Below are positions 8,881 to 16,874 of a DNA stretch of 64,000 nt, piece after piece (position 1 is the first letter of the stretch; each line of letters starts with the position of its first letter). The stretch comes from Limnobaculum eriocheiris (GTDB lineage Bacteria; Pseudomonadota; Gammaproteobacteria; Enterobacterales; Enterobacteriaceae). The stretch covers positions 1-64,000 of the forward strand of contig NZ_JAJNAG010000016.1 of assembly GCF_021010575.1 (NCBI RefSeq), given 5' to 3'. A program made the translations under genes and the position numbers. The notes under the pieces were generated by a model. That model searched no databases, was not told the DNA's origin, and saw nothing but the letters and a program-made list of their open reading frames with translations.

Positions 8881-10205
8881 CTTTTTGGCGGTTTCCTCCC
8901 CGCAGTGCGGTTGCACGTACTCTATTACTGATTGTTTCTTTGCTGTTTATCAGCCTGGTGACAACCTACTTTGTAGTGTTGAACTTTGCTATTTTGCCAA
9001 GTATTCAGCAGTTTAATAAAGTACTGGCCTATGAAGTGCGGATGTTAATGACCGACCGTTTAAAACTTGAGGATGGAACTTATCTGATCATTCCTCCCCA
9101 ATTCCAGCAAGAGATGTATCGGGAATTGGGGATTTCATTACATACTGATGCATCTGCCGAAGAGAGTGGATTACGCTGGTCACAGCGTTATGACTTTCTC
9201 AGTAAGCAGATGGAGCAACAGCTCGGTGGGCCAACAGAGGTTCGCATTCAACTGGGGAATCATTCCCCGGTGGTGTGGCTGAAAACCGAGCTTTCTCCCA
9301 AGGTTTGGGTAAGAGTTCCTCTGACCGAGATACGTCAGGGGGAGTTTGCTCCACTATTTCGCTATACCCTGGCTATCATTCTGATGGTTATTGGGGGAGC
9401 CTGGTTATTTATACGTATTCAGAACCGACCGCTGGCCGATCTTGAACATGCGGCTCAACAGGTAGGGATGGGTATGACTCCGCCACCATTGAGAGAGTAT
9501 GGTGCATCTGAAGTCCGCTCTGTGACGCGGGCATTCAACCGTATGACGTCCGGTGTTAAACAGTTGGATAACGACCGAACATTACTAATGGCTGGCGTTA
9601 GCCACGACCTGAGAACACCCTTGACCCGAATTCGTCTGGCAACTGAAATGATGGGGTCAAAAGAGGACTATCTGGCCGAGTCGATTAATAAAGATATCGA
9701 AGAGTGCAATTCCATTATTGAGCAGTTTATTGATTACCTGAGTACCGGCAGAGAGCAACATACTGAGCCGGGGGATATTAATATTATTTTGGCTGAAGTC
9801 GTGTCTGCCAGTGGATTAGATCAGGATATTGCTACTGATTTATATCATGGTGAGTTGATTGCAAGTATTCATCCACTTTCGATTAAGCGCGCTATTGTTA
9901 ATCTGATTGTTAATGCTTCACGTTATGGCAATGGCTGGATAAAGGTAAGCAGCGGCAAGGAAGAGGGCAGGGTGTGGTTTCAGGTAGATGATGATGGCCC
10001 TGGTATTCCTGAAGATCAGTTAGAAATGTTATTTCAGCCCTTTGTTCGTGGTGATAGTGCCCGTAGTATCAGTGGTACGGGTCTGGGGCTATCGATTTTA
10101 CGCCGTATCATTGATGGTCATGATGGTGAGATCATGATGGGAACCAGTGAACGAGGTGGATTGAGCGTGAAGATTTATCTGACGGAGAGTAAACCTGAAG
10201 AGTAA
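8877..10205 (+). CDS. envZ: Osmosensor histidine kinase EnvZ
   Basis: An inner-membrane sensor kinase of 442 residues (E. coli 450), partner of OmpR. TM1 lies at about 15-40, the periplasmic part at about 45-155, and TM2 at about 160-180. A HAMP domain follows (PLADLEHAA...[12 protein letters not shown]), then the phospho-acceptor H243 in [19 protein letters not shown]. The N box is [10 protein letters not shown], and the G boxes are DDDGPGIPE and [11 protein letters not shown]. It overlaps ompR by ATGA, so translation is coupled. An IS3-derived hairpin about 55 bases downstream probably ends the message. Confidence 0.97.
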   Translation: MTFWRFPPRSAVARTLLLIVSLLFISLVTTYFVVLNFAILPSIQQFNKVLAYEVRMLMTDRLKLEDGTYLIIPPQFQQEMYRELGISLHTDASAEESGLRWSQRYDFLSKQMEQQLGGPTEVRIQLGNHSPVVWLKTELSPKVWVRVPLTEIRQGEFAPLFRYTLAIILMVIGGAWLFIRIQNRPLADLEHAAQQVGMGMTPPPLREYGASEVRSVTRAFNRMTSGVKQLDNDRTLLMAGVSHDLRTPLTRIRLATEMMGSKEDYLAESINKDIEECNSIIEQFIDYLSTGREQHTEPGDINIILAEVVSASGLDQDIATDLYHGELIASIHPLSIKRAIVNLIVNASRYGNGWIKVSSGKEEGRVWFQVDDDGPGIPEDQLEMLFQPFVRGDSARSISGTGLGLSILRRIIDGHDGEIMMGTSERGGLSVKIYLTESKPEE

Positions 10206-10258
10206 TCATCTTTGTCAGTAATACAGGTTCTGATAAAGGAAAATGCGCCAAAGTGAAG

Positions 10259-10329
10259 TGACCCCCAATAGTTGGACAATCAATTATTGGGGGTCTTTTT
10301 ATGTCTAAATACAGTCGAGAGTTAAAAAT
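10259..10329 (+). mobile_element. Remnant of an IS3-family (IS150-type) left end
   Basis: Starting TGACCCCCAATAGTTGGACA, this looks like the terminal repeat of an IS150-group element. It is followed at 10301 by an ATG opening a frame that begins MSKYSRELK, the usual first residues of such OrfA proteins (MSKYSREFK-like). Similarity fades after about nine codons and the pckA 3' end begins at 10348, so only about 70 bases survive. The downstream limit is approximate. Confidence 0.6.
10260..10300 (+). terminator. Rho-independent terminator of ompR-envZ, built from the IS end
   Basis: GACCCCCAATA (10260-10270) pairs perfectly with TATTGGGGGTC (10285-10295), an 11-bp stem with a 14-base loop, followed immediately by TTTTT. 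In the plus direction this is a textbook terminator for envZ. In the minus direction no T run follows, so it should not serve pckA equally. Confidence 0.75.
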
Positions 10330-10347
10330 CACTCTTGCTAATCAGCA

Positions 10348-11970
10348 TTACTTCGCTTTTGGACCAACCGCAACCAGTGCCGCACCTGCCGGAGTATCGG
10401 TATATTTGTCAAAGTTAGTGACAAACAGGTCTGCCAGTTTTTCTGCTTTCTCTTTCCATTCTGCTTCACTGGCGTAAGTATCACGCGGATCCAGAATCGC
10501 AGGGTTTACACCCGGCAGAGAGGTTGGCACCGCCAGATCGAAGATTGGCAGTTGGATAGTGTCTGCCTTTTCGATTTCACCGTTCAGAATGGAGTCGATA
10601 ATGGCGCGGGTATCTTTAATAGATATACGTTTGCCGGTACCGTTCCAGCCGGTGTTAACCAGATAAGCCTGCGCACCAGACGCTTTCATTCTCTTCACCA
10701 ATACTTCAGCATACTGGGTTGGGTGCAATGAAAGGAATGCCGCACCAAAGCAGGCCGAGAAGGTTGGTGTTGGTTCAGTAATTCCGCGTTCAGTACCTGC
10801 CAGCTTGGCAGTAAAACCAGACAGGAAGTGATACTGGGTTTGATCAGGCGTTAGCTTAGATACCGGAGGCAGAACGCCAAATGCATCTGCGGTTAAAAAG
10901 ATAACCTTTTTCGCATGCCCTGCTTTAGAAACTGGCTTAACGATATTTTCAATATGATAAATTGGATAGGAAACGCGCGTGTTCTCAGTTTTTGAACCAT
11001 CATCAAAGTCTACGCTGCCATCGGCACGTACCGTTACGTTTTCCAACAGGGCATCGCGTCTGATAGCGTTATAGATATCCGGTTCAGCTTCTTTAGACAG
11101 TTTAATGGTTTTCGCGTAACAGCCGCCTTCAAAGTTGAATACGCCGTCGTCGTCCCAACCGTGCTCATCATCACCAATCAACTGACGTTTTGGATCGGTG
11201 GACAGCGTTGTTTTACCGGTGCCGGACAGACCAAAGAAGATTGCCACATCACCTTTATCACCCACGTTGGCAGAGCAGTGCATAGAAGCAATGCCTTTTA
11301 ACGGCAGAAGATAGTTCATGATGGAGAACATACCTTTCTTCATTTCGCCACCGTACCAAGTACCGCCGATTAGCTGGATGCGTTCTGTCAGGTTAAAGGC
11401 AACAAAGTTTTCTGAGTTTAGCCCCTGCGCTTTCCAGTTAGGGTTAGTGCACTTTGCACCATTCATTACGATAAAGTCTGGCTCAAAATTTTGCAGTTCT
11501 TCATCCGTTGGGCGGATGAACATGTTTTTTACGAAGTGAGCCTGCCATGCTACTTCAGTAATAAAACGTACTTTTAAACGCGTGTCAGGATTAGCCCCGC
11601 AATAAGCATCGACCACAAACAAACGCTTACCAGATAGCTGGTTAGCAACCAGTTTTTTCAATTCAGCCCAGACAGCAGGAGTGATAGGTTTATTATCGTT
11701 TTTACCTTTCCCCTGATCGGCCCACCAAACCGTATCGCGGCTGGTGTCATCACGAACGATATACTTATCCTTTGGTGAGCGACCGGTGAAAATACCGGTA
11801 TCTACGGCAACCGCGCCTAAGGTTGTTACTGTTCCCTTCTCATATCCTTGTAAATCAGGACGGGTTTCTTCTTTATACAGGCAATCATAGCTTGGGTTGT
11901 ACACTATCTCAGTGGCGTCTTGGATACCGTAGGTAGTCAAAACTTGGCGAGTGATACGTCTTGTGCTCAT
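10348..11970 (-). CDS. pckA: Phosphoenolpyruvate carboxykinase (ATP)
   Basis: A 540-residue cytoplasmic enzyme, the same length as in E. coli, converting oxaloacetate and ATP to phosphoenolpyruvate and CO2 in gluconeogenesis. Visible signatures are [12 protein letters not shown] near the N-terminus, the kinase loop [11 protein letters not shown] with Lys and Thr for ATP/metal, GDDEHGWDD with metal-binding Asp, and the C-terminal [13 protein letters not shown] block. It is convergent with envZ, as in E. coli. The start at 11970 has an AAGGAAAA ribosome-binding site upstream. Confidence 0.98.
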   Translation of the reverse strand: MSTRRITRQVLTTYGIQDATEIVYNPSYDCLYKEETRPDLQGYEKGTVTTLGAVAVDTGIFTGRSPKDKYIVRDDTSRDTVWWADQGKGKNDNKPITPAVWAELKKLVANQLSGKRLFVVDAYCGANPDTRLKVRFITEVAWQAHFVKNMFIRPTDEELQNFEPDFIVMNGAKCTNPNWKAQGLNSENFVAFNLTERIQLIGGTWYGGEMKKGMFSIMNYLLPLKGIASMHCSANVGDKGDVAIFFGLSGTGKTTLSTDPKRQLIGDDEHGWDDDGVFNFEGGCYAKTIKLSKEAEPDIYNAIRRDALLENVTVRADGSVDFDDGSKTENTRVSYPIYHIENIVKPVSKAGHAKKVIFLTADAFGVLPPVSKLTPDQTQYHFLSGFTAKLAGTERGITEPTPTFSACFGAAFLSLHPTQYAEVLVKRMKASGAQAYLVNTGWNGTGKRISIKDTRAIIDSILNGEIEKADTIQLPIFDLAVPTSLPGVNPAILDPRDTYASEAEWKEKAEKLADLFVTNFDKYTDTPAGAALVAVGPKAK

Positions 11971-12191
11971 AATTTTTCCTTAAAAAGATGAATACTGATG
12001 TTTATTGTAAAGGCTTTCCTGACGGTGACTGAGATAACTATCAAGGATCGGCATATTGTTCTAAATTTTGATAGAAGATGCGATCCACATCTCTGTAATT
12101 GAGAAGTGAAACGATTAATGAAGGGATATGAGCAGGGAATAAAGATTAAAATGCCGGAAATAACGATATTTCATTCCCGGCAATCTGTGTA

Positions 12192-13076
12192 TTAATGGCG
12201 AGTCTCGTTTTCTAACGTAGTGCTACCATTTAACCGTAAAGCATCAATGTCCATTTTTTCAAACAGGTAGTGATTGCCACAATAGTCACAATGAATATCA
12301 ATATGGCCTTCTTCCGCAATCAGCGAATCGACTTCATCCTGTGGAAGCGTCATTAAAGCTTGCGCACTACGCTCTCTGGAACAGGTGCAATGGAAGCTCA
12401 CTTTTTGCCCGTCGAACAGGGTGACATCCTCTTCATGGTATAAACGACGCAGAACTTCTTCAACATTCAGGGAGAAGAGCTCTTCAGCTTTAATGGTTTC
12501 TGTCAGCGTTGCCAGATGCTCGAATTCGCTGTCATTGCCTTTATGAGCAGGCAAAACCTGTAATAACATACCCGCAGCAGCTGCCTGCCCCTGATAAGCG
12601 CCTGTTCTGATAAACAGACGGGTAGGAAGCTGCTCTGACTGAAGGAAATAGGCTTCAATACATTCAGCAACGGTTTCACCTTCCAGACCAACTACGCCCT
12701 GATAGCGCTCACCCTCTTTAGGAATAATGGTAATAACCAGGTAACCATTGCCGATCATTTGCTTCAGCGTGAAGTTATCGTCTACCTCTCCCTGAAGGCG
12801 AGCCACGCCGCGCATCTCTTGCAGATTATTACCGTTTATAACCGCCAGCCTAACCGGGCCATCACCCTGTAGTTGAACGGTGATATCACCATCAAATTTT
12901 AGCGTAGCGGTAAGTAAACTGGTGGCAACTAACATTTCTCCCAGCAGGCGCTGTACTGCAACCGGATAATCATGGTTTTCAAGAATCTGACAATAGGTAT
13001 CACTGAGCGAGATCAGCTCACCTCTGACATCATGTTTTTCAAATAAATAGCGGTGTAACAGATCTGCATTTTGCAT
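12192..13076 (-). CDS. hslO: Redox-regulated chaperone Hsp33
   Basis: A 294-residue cytoplasmic holdase (E. coli 292) activated by oxidation and unfolding. The zinc switch is intact: Cys230 and Cys232 in CTCSRERS, Cys263 and Cys266 in CDYCG. The N-terminal substrate-binding core contains [15 protein letters not shown] and the [12 protein letters not shown] block. It lies 47 bases downstream of hslR on the same strand, the usual heat-shock pair. Confidence 0.96.
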   Translation of the reverse strand: MQNADLLHRYLFEKHDVRGELISLSDTYCQILENHDYPVAVQRLLGEMLVATSLLTATLKFDGDITVQLQGDGPVRLAVINGNNLQEMRGVARLQGEVDDNFTLKQMIGNGYLVITIIPKEGERYQGVVGLEGETVAECIEAYFLQSEQLPTRLFIRTGAYQGQAAAAGMLLQVLPAHKGNDSEFEHLATLTETIKAEELFSLNVEEVLRRLYHEEDVTLFDGQKVSFHCTCSRERSAQALMTLPQDEVDSLIAEEGHIDIHCDYCGNHYLFEKMDIDALRLNGSTTLENETRH

Positions 13077-13123
13077 GTGTTTTCTCTCGTTAGGGCGATG
13101 GCTATTCTCAAAACAGCGGGAGA

Positions 13124-13528
13124 TTATTCATCATCACCATATTTAAATTTTATCAGATTACGGCGCTCTTTCTTATCCGGGCGACGATCCGGATGAGGCA
13201 TGGTTAATGCGTTTAGCTTACGTGCCTGGGATATGTTCTCCCTTTTGGTCACGCTCTCCGGGGTTTCATGGTACAGCTGTTGTGCTTCGCTGGCCCCCCG
13301 GCGCTGCATACTCAAGGCGTTAACGATAATGGTTCTTTCATCGTTTCCCTGCCTCAGGCGAATTTCGGCACCCACCTCAACCAGTTTACTGGGTTTGGAT
13401 CGCTGACCGTTGTAATGAACCTTGCCACCATCAACCATTTCTCTGGCTATGGCCCTCGTTTTATAAAAACGTGCAGCCCAAAGCCATTTATCCAGTCGAA
13501 TACCTTGCTCTTCGGGTGGGTTTGTCAT
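13124..13528 (-). CDS. hslR: Heat shock protein 15 (ribosome-associated, S4 domain)
   Basis: A 134-residue S4-domain RNA-binding protein (E. coli 133). It binds 50S subunits that carry a stalled peptidyl-tRNA and helps recycle them. The S4 fold is [23 protein letters not shown], then [20 protein letters not shown]; a basic C-terminal tail ([16 protein letters not shown]) follows. I chose the ATG at 13528 over a longer frame opening at 13648 because it matches the family N-terminus ([15 protein letters not shown]) and has a strong AGGAG eight bases upstream. In E. coli yrfG lies between hslR and igaA; here the two are only 159 bases apart. Confidence 0.95.
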   Translation of the reverse strand: MTNPPEEQGIRLDKWLWAARFYKTRAIAREMVDGGKVHYNGQRSKPSKLVEVGAEIRLRQGNDERTIIVNALSMQRRGASEAQQLYHETPESVTKRENISQARKLNALTMPHPDRRPDKKERRNLIKFKYGDDE

Positions 13529-13687
13529 TACGGATTCTCCTGGGTGACTCCGGTAATAGATGGAGTAGCGAACTGCGCTATTGCGATTACCGGAAACATG
13601 AAACGGGGATGAAAATTGCCGATACTTCAACATATGGGCGAAATACAATAAATCAAGGTATCTCGCCCTGAGAGTGAGAAGCAGTTA

Positions 13688-15886
13688 TTAGTTTTGTTGA
13701 ACGCTGTGTCTGAAATCCTTGGCAAAACAGCGATTGTAATAACCCTGAATTTTTTCCGTCCGGCGGGAGTTTTTACGTAACCGAATAATAAGGAGGGCAA
13801 TGTTATAAATCAGGCTAAGGGACATAATGATAAACAGCAGGGTGGAACCTACATAACGCCAGAATGACACCAGACTCGACTCACTGTGTAATGAGATCTT
13901 AATAGTGCCATTTTCGATGGGCTGAATCTCAATCACAATACCGCTGGCGCTGAAGTGAGTATTTAAGAGCTTGTTTGATAAGCGCTGTAACTCAATCCAT
14001 TGTTTAATTGCGGTATTATCATACAGGGTATCCAATGGGATGCTTGGATGGGTCAGCTCTTTAATTTCGTCGCCGTCTACCATCTGTTTTTCATCATCAT
14101 CATTACGAATATAAAACCCGCCTTTTGGCTTATTGTATAGCGCCTGTGCCGCCTGATGGGTTTGGCTGTAGAAGAATGATGAGACAATGGAGTTAACCTG
14201 TGAGCGAAGTGTATCTGCTGCCACCGGGCGCAGGAAAACATCCGTATCTTTTAATGAATGAACCTGTGATTTTTCTACCAGCTCATCCCAATCTTTTTTA
14301 TTGCTCAGAATCAGCAATGACCCCTTAAGCCGACGGCAGTCACCAGAATCCTTACATAAATTCTCGGTTTTTAGCACGATGTCTGAAAAATCGGGCACTA
14401 CGGTCATTCCGGCGCGTTCAGCCGTTCTGGCCAGGTCGGGATTGTTTTTTATCGCCTGATTATTTAGCGGATTAAGCTGATAGTTTATGCTATCCAGCAG
14501 CGCGATGGCATTATCAATGACTTCTGATGAAGGGAGGGAAGGTAAATTATCCGCCCCCCAATACATCTCCGTACAGTCAAAAGGCATAAAGGGATAAATA
14601 ATGTCGCTACGGTAAATGGCTGGAATACTGCACATGCCGGAACCCTGAACGGTTAAGTGATCGCCAATTTCAACCTGTGAAGCTTTAAGTTGCTCTGGCG
14701 AGGTGACGCTAATGTTTGTTGAACCATCCAGCAGGGCCAGACTGAGCTCCAGTGGGCGTTTCATGGGAATTGAAGTCAGCAATAATATGATAACCAACAG
14801 CGAAGAGAGCGCCAGCACCAGATTTTTTCCCCAGTGAAGCAGCGGAAAATTAACCGACTCATTGTGCAGGGAGAGAAACTTCCCTTGTTTCACCACATAA
14901 CGATTCAGATAAATATCAATATTGGTTTTATGATCGAGATCGTAACCCACATAAGGTTGCCAGTGTGGCGGATAAATCAGGTCGATAGCCCCAATAGAAA
15001 TATTGGTTAATTGCCCGTTATCTGACTCACCAAATAACCCCCAACGTTTGGGAATACCGCGCAAACAGTGAATATTATATTGGGTTTGTTTTAGCTCACT
15101 GCGAAACATCCGCCATATGCCGATACCCAGCAACAGTACCGCCAGAGCAATTAGCCAGGGTAAAATTTCAGTGGAAGTGATCAGGCTGAAGAAAAGGATA
15201 ATATAGGAGAGGGAGATAATAAGAGATTCATACACCTTCTTTTTTGGCTTTAAATTGTATTCAGCCATAGTCTCTTTACGCAGGCGAATCAATTCAACGT
15301 TATCACTGTTCTCTTTATCCTTTGGTGCCGGGTGCTTAAGCTGAGGTGTCGTGGTTACATCACTTGGATGTTTAGACTGTATAAAATCGGTTAGCTTATG
15401 GCCGTTTAACGAGATAACTAATGGGATAGTTTGTGTTTTGATGATATCAACCTGATTAATGTTTTCAATATAATCAATCCACTCAGGTTCTAAATAAACT
15501 TCAATACCATCAATGTAATAGCGTTTTATATTCTCTTTATCGTCAGGAGACGGTAACGACATAATTGGTGAGTTAGAAGAGTAAACGTTATCGCTATAGG
15601 GCATCAGCGCGGATTTCTGGAAGGAGCCCGATTTATTCCCCTCTTTACGCACTTTTTCCAGATATTCCAGATATTCCAGATATTCCAGATATTCGCTGAT
15701 GGCCATCGTTTCATCTGTTGATAGTTTACGGGTGCTGTTATGAACAAAAGGCAGGGAGCTGGTTTGAGACTGGTTTTTTTTTGCTCTCCAGTGGATAACA
15801 TATTGGTAGAGCCCTACGCCAGACAGCGCAACAAAAATGATAAGCAGTAGTATAGCGAATATGCTTATATCATTACTGGGGTACAT
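13688..15886 (-). CDS. igaA: Rcs phosphorelay inhibitor IgaA (YrfF/UmoB)
   Basis: A 732-residue inner-membrane protein (E. coli 711) that holds the Rcs envelope-stress relay in check by contacting RcsD; it is essential when Rcs is active. Predicted membrane segments lie near 8-30, two around 215-255, one near 360-380 and one near 670-695, with a large periplasmic part between the last two. Conserved blocks include PLVISLNGH, IHCLRGIPKRWGLFG, IDLIYPPHWQPY and LHWGKNL. Periplasmic cysteines (CSIPA, CTEMYW, CKDSGDC) match the family. Near residue 66 it holds four consecutive YLE triplets from a 9-base repeat, absent from the E. coli sequence I recall. Confidence 0.95.
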   Translation of the reverse strand: MYPSNDISIFAILLLIIFVALSGVGLYQYVIHWRAKKNQSQTSSLPFVHNSTRKLSTDETMAISEYLEYLEYLEYLEKVRKEGNKSGSFQKSALMPYSDNVYSSNSPIMSLPSPDDKENIKRYYIDGIEVYLEPEWIDYIENINQVDIIKTQTIPLVISLNGHKLTDFIQSKHPSDVTTTPQLKHPAPKDKENSDNVELIRLRKETMAEYNLKPKKKVYESLIISLSYIILFFSLITSTEILPWLIALAVLLLGIGIWRMFRSELKQTQYNIHCLRGIPKRWGLFGESDNGQLTNISIGAIDLIYPPHWQPYVGYDLDHKTNIDIYLNRYVVKQGKFLSLHNESVNFPLLHWGKNLVLALSSLLVIILLLTSIPMKRPLELSLALLDGSTNISVTSPEQLKASQVEIGDHLTVQGSGMCSIPAIYRSDIIYPFMPFDCTEMYWGADNLPSLPSSEVIDNAIALLDSINYQLNPLNNQAIKNNPDLARTAERAGMTVVPDFSDIVLKTENLCKDSGDCRRLKGSLLILSNKKDWDELVEKSQVHSLKDTDVFLRPVAADTLRSQVNSIVSSFFYSQTHQAAQALYNKPKGGFYIRNDDDEKQMVDGDEIKELTHPSIPLDTLYDNTAIKQWIELQRLSNKLLNTHFSASGIVIEIQPIENGTIKISLHSESSLVSFWRYVGSTLLFIIMSLSLIYNIALLIIRLRKNSRRTEKIQGYYNRCFAKDFRHSVQQN
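15661..15696. repeat. 9-base tandem repeat inside igaA (YLE codons)
   Basis: GATATTCCA is repeated exactly at 15661-15669, 15670-15678 and 15679-15687, with a fourth, altered copy at 15688-15696. On the coding strand each unit reads Tyr-Leu-Glu. A unit of nine keeps frame, so copy-number change would only lengthen or shorten a cytoplasmic segment just after the first membrane helix. Confidence 0.9.
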
Positions 15887-16250
15887 GGATAACTCTCACT
15901 TGTTGGCCTGCCGTTCTGTCATATCTTAATGAATAAATAGGGGGTCGATTTTTTATTCGGAGAGCAATTATCAAAAACTCTCTTATTTGCACATTTTAGC
16001 GCATCACTTTTGTTTATCCGTACTATCTTATAGTTATTATCTTATAGTTAGTTGGCGATGGTATCAAAAAGCAGATGTAAACATTTGCTTATAGTAAAGT
16101 GCTATCAGCCAGAATACAAAGCCAGTAAGATGAATTGCGGGCTACTTCCAAAATATTGCCATATTAATACTTCATATTGTCAGTAATAATAAGTATAAGC
16201 CAGATAACAATTATTATTGTATGAAAGGATTTATCCCTGAGGTTTCATGA
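15887..16250. other. igaA-nudE divergent intergenic region (364 bases)
   Basis: AT-rich, with no gene recognised. The only regular structure I see is a 14-base-period direct repeat, ATCTTATAGTTA at 16025-16036 and again at 16039-16050. It must hold the divergent promoters of igaA and nudE, but I cannot place them securely. Confidence 0.6.
16025..16050. repeat. Short direct repeat ATCTTATAGTTA x2
   Basis: Two identical 12-base copies separated by TT, a 14-base period. It lies in the divergent igaA/nudE control region. It could be a regulator site pair or simple slippage; nothing in the sequence decides. Confidence 0.6.
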
Positions 16251-16811
16251 ATGAGTATAGTGCAGCAAAAACCCCGGATCCTAAATGTTGAGACCATTGC
16301 CCGTTCTCGCATGTTTCGTATTCAGTCGGTTGATTTAGCTTTCAGCAACGGAGAAAAGCGGGTTTACGAACGTTTGCTGCCAGAAGGCCGTCAGGCGGTA
16401 ATGATTGTGCCTGTAAGTGATGACAATATTTTATTGATTCGCGAATATGCTGTGGCCATTGAAGACTATGAGTTGGGTTTTCCTAAAGGCCTGGTAGAGC
16501 CGAATGAAGATATACTGGTGGCTGCTAACCGTGAGTTAATGGAAGAGATTGGTTATGGTGCCAAAAAACTCACCGTATTATCGAAGCTGACTCTGGCTCC
16601 GACCTATTTTGCCAGTACTATGACTATCGTATTGGCCGAAGATCTTTACCTCCAGAAGCTGGAAGGGGATGAGCCGGAACCGTTAACGCTGGTGACCTGG
16701 CCGCAGGAAACTATGCTCGATCTGCTTAGTGAGGCGGATTTTAATGAAGCGCGTAATGTTAGCGCACTGTTTTTAGCACGGGAATATTTGCGGCAGCGGG
16801 TTGAATTATAG
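16251..16811 (+). CDS. nudE: ADP compounds hydrolase NudE
   Basis: A 186-residue Nudix hydrolase (E. coli 186) acting on ADP-ribose, NADH and Ap3A. The Nudix box is complete: GLVEPNEDILVAANRELMEEIG-type spacing, Gly then REL-EE-G, with the catalytic Glu cluster at about residues 83-105. The N-terminus (QKPRILNVETIARSRMF) and C-terminus (EARNVSALFLAREYL) match the family closely. It is convergent with mrcA across a bidirectional terminator. Confidence 0.95.
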   Translation: MSIVQQKPRILNVETIARSRMFRIQSVDLAFSNGEKRVYERLLPEGRQAVMIVPVSDDNILLIREYAVAIEDYELGFPKGLVEPNEDILVAANRELMEEIGYGAKKLTVLSKLTLAPTYFASTMTIVLAEDLYLQKLEGDEPEPLTLVTWPQETMLDLLSEADFNEARNVSALFLAREYLRQRVEL

Positions 16812-16826
16812 TATTAATCAGATAAT

Positions 16827-16855
16827 AAAAAGGCCGTTCAGTGAACGGCCTTTTT
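16827..16855. terminator. Bidirectional terminator between nudE and mrcA
   Basis: AAAAAGGCCGTTCA and TGAACGGCCTTTTT form a perfect stem with runs of A upstream and T downstream, so it works in both directions for the convergent nudE and mrcA. Confidence 0.9.
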
Positions 16856-16874
16856 ACGTTAGTTCTAAAATTTA

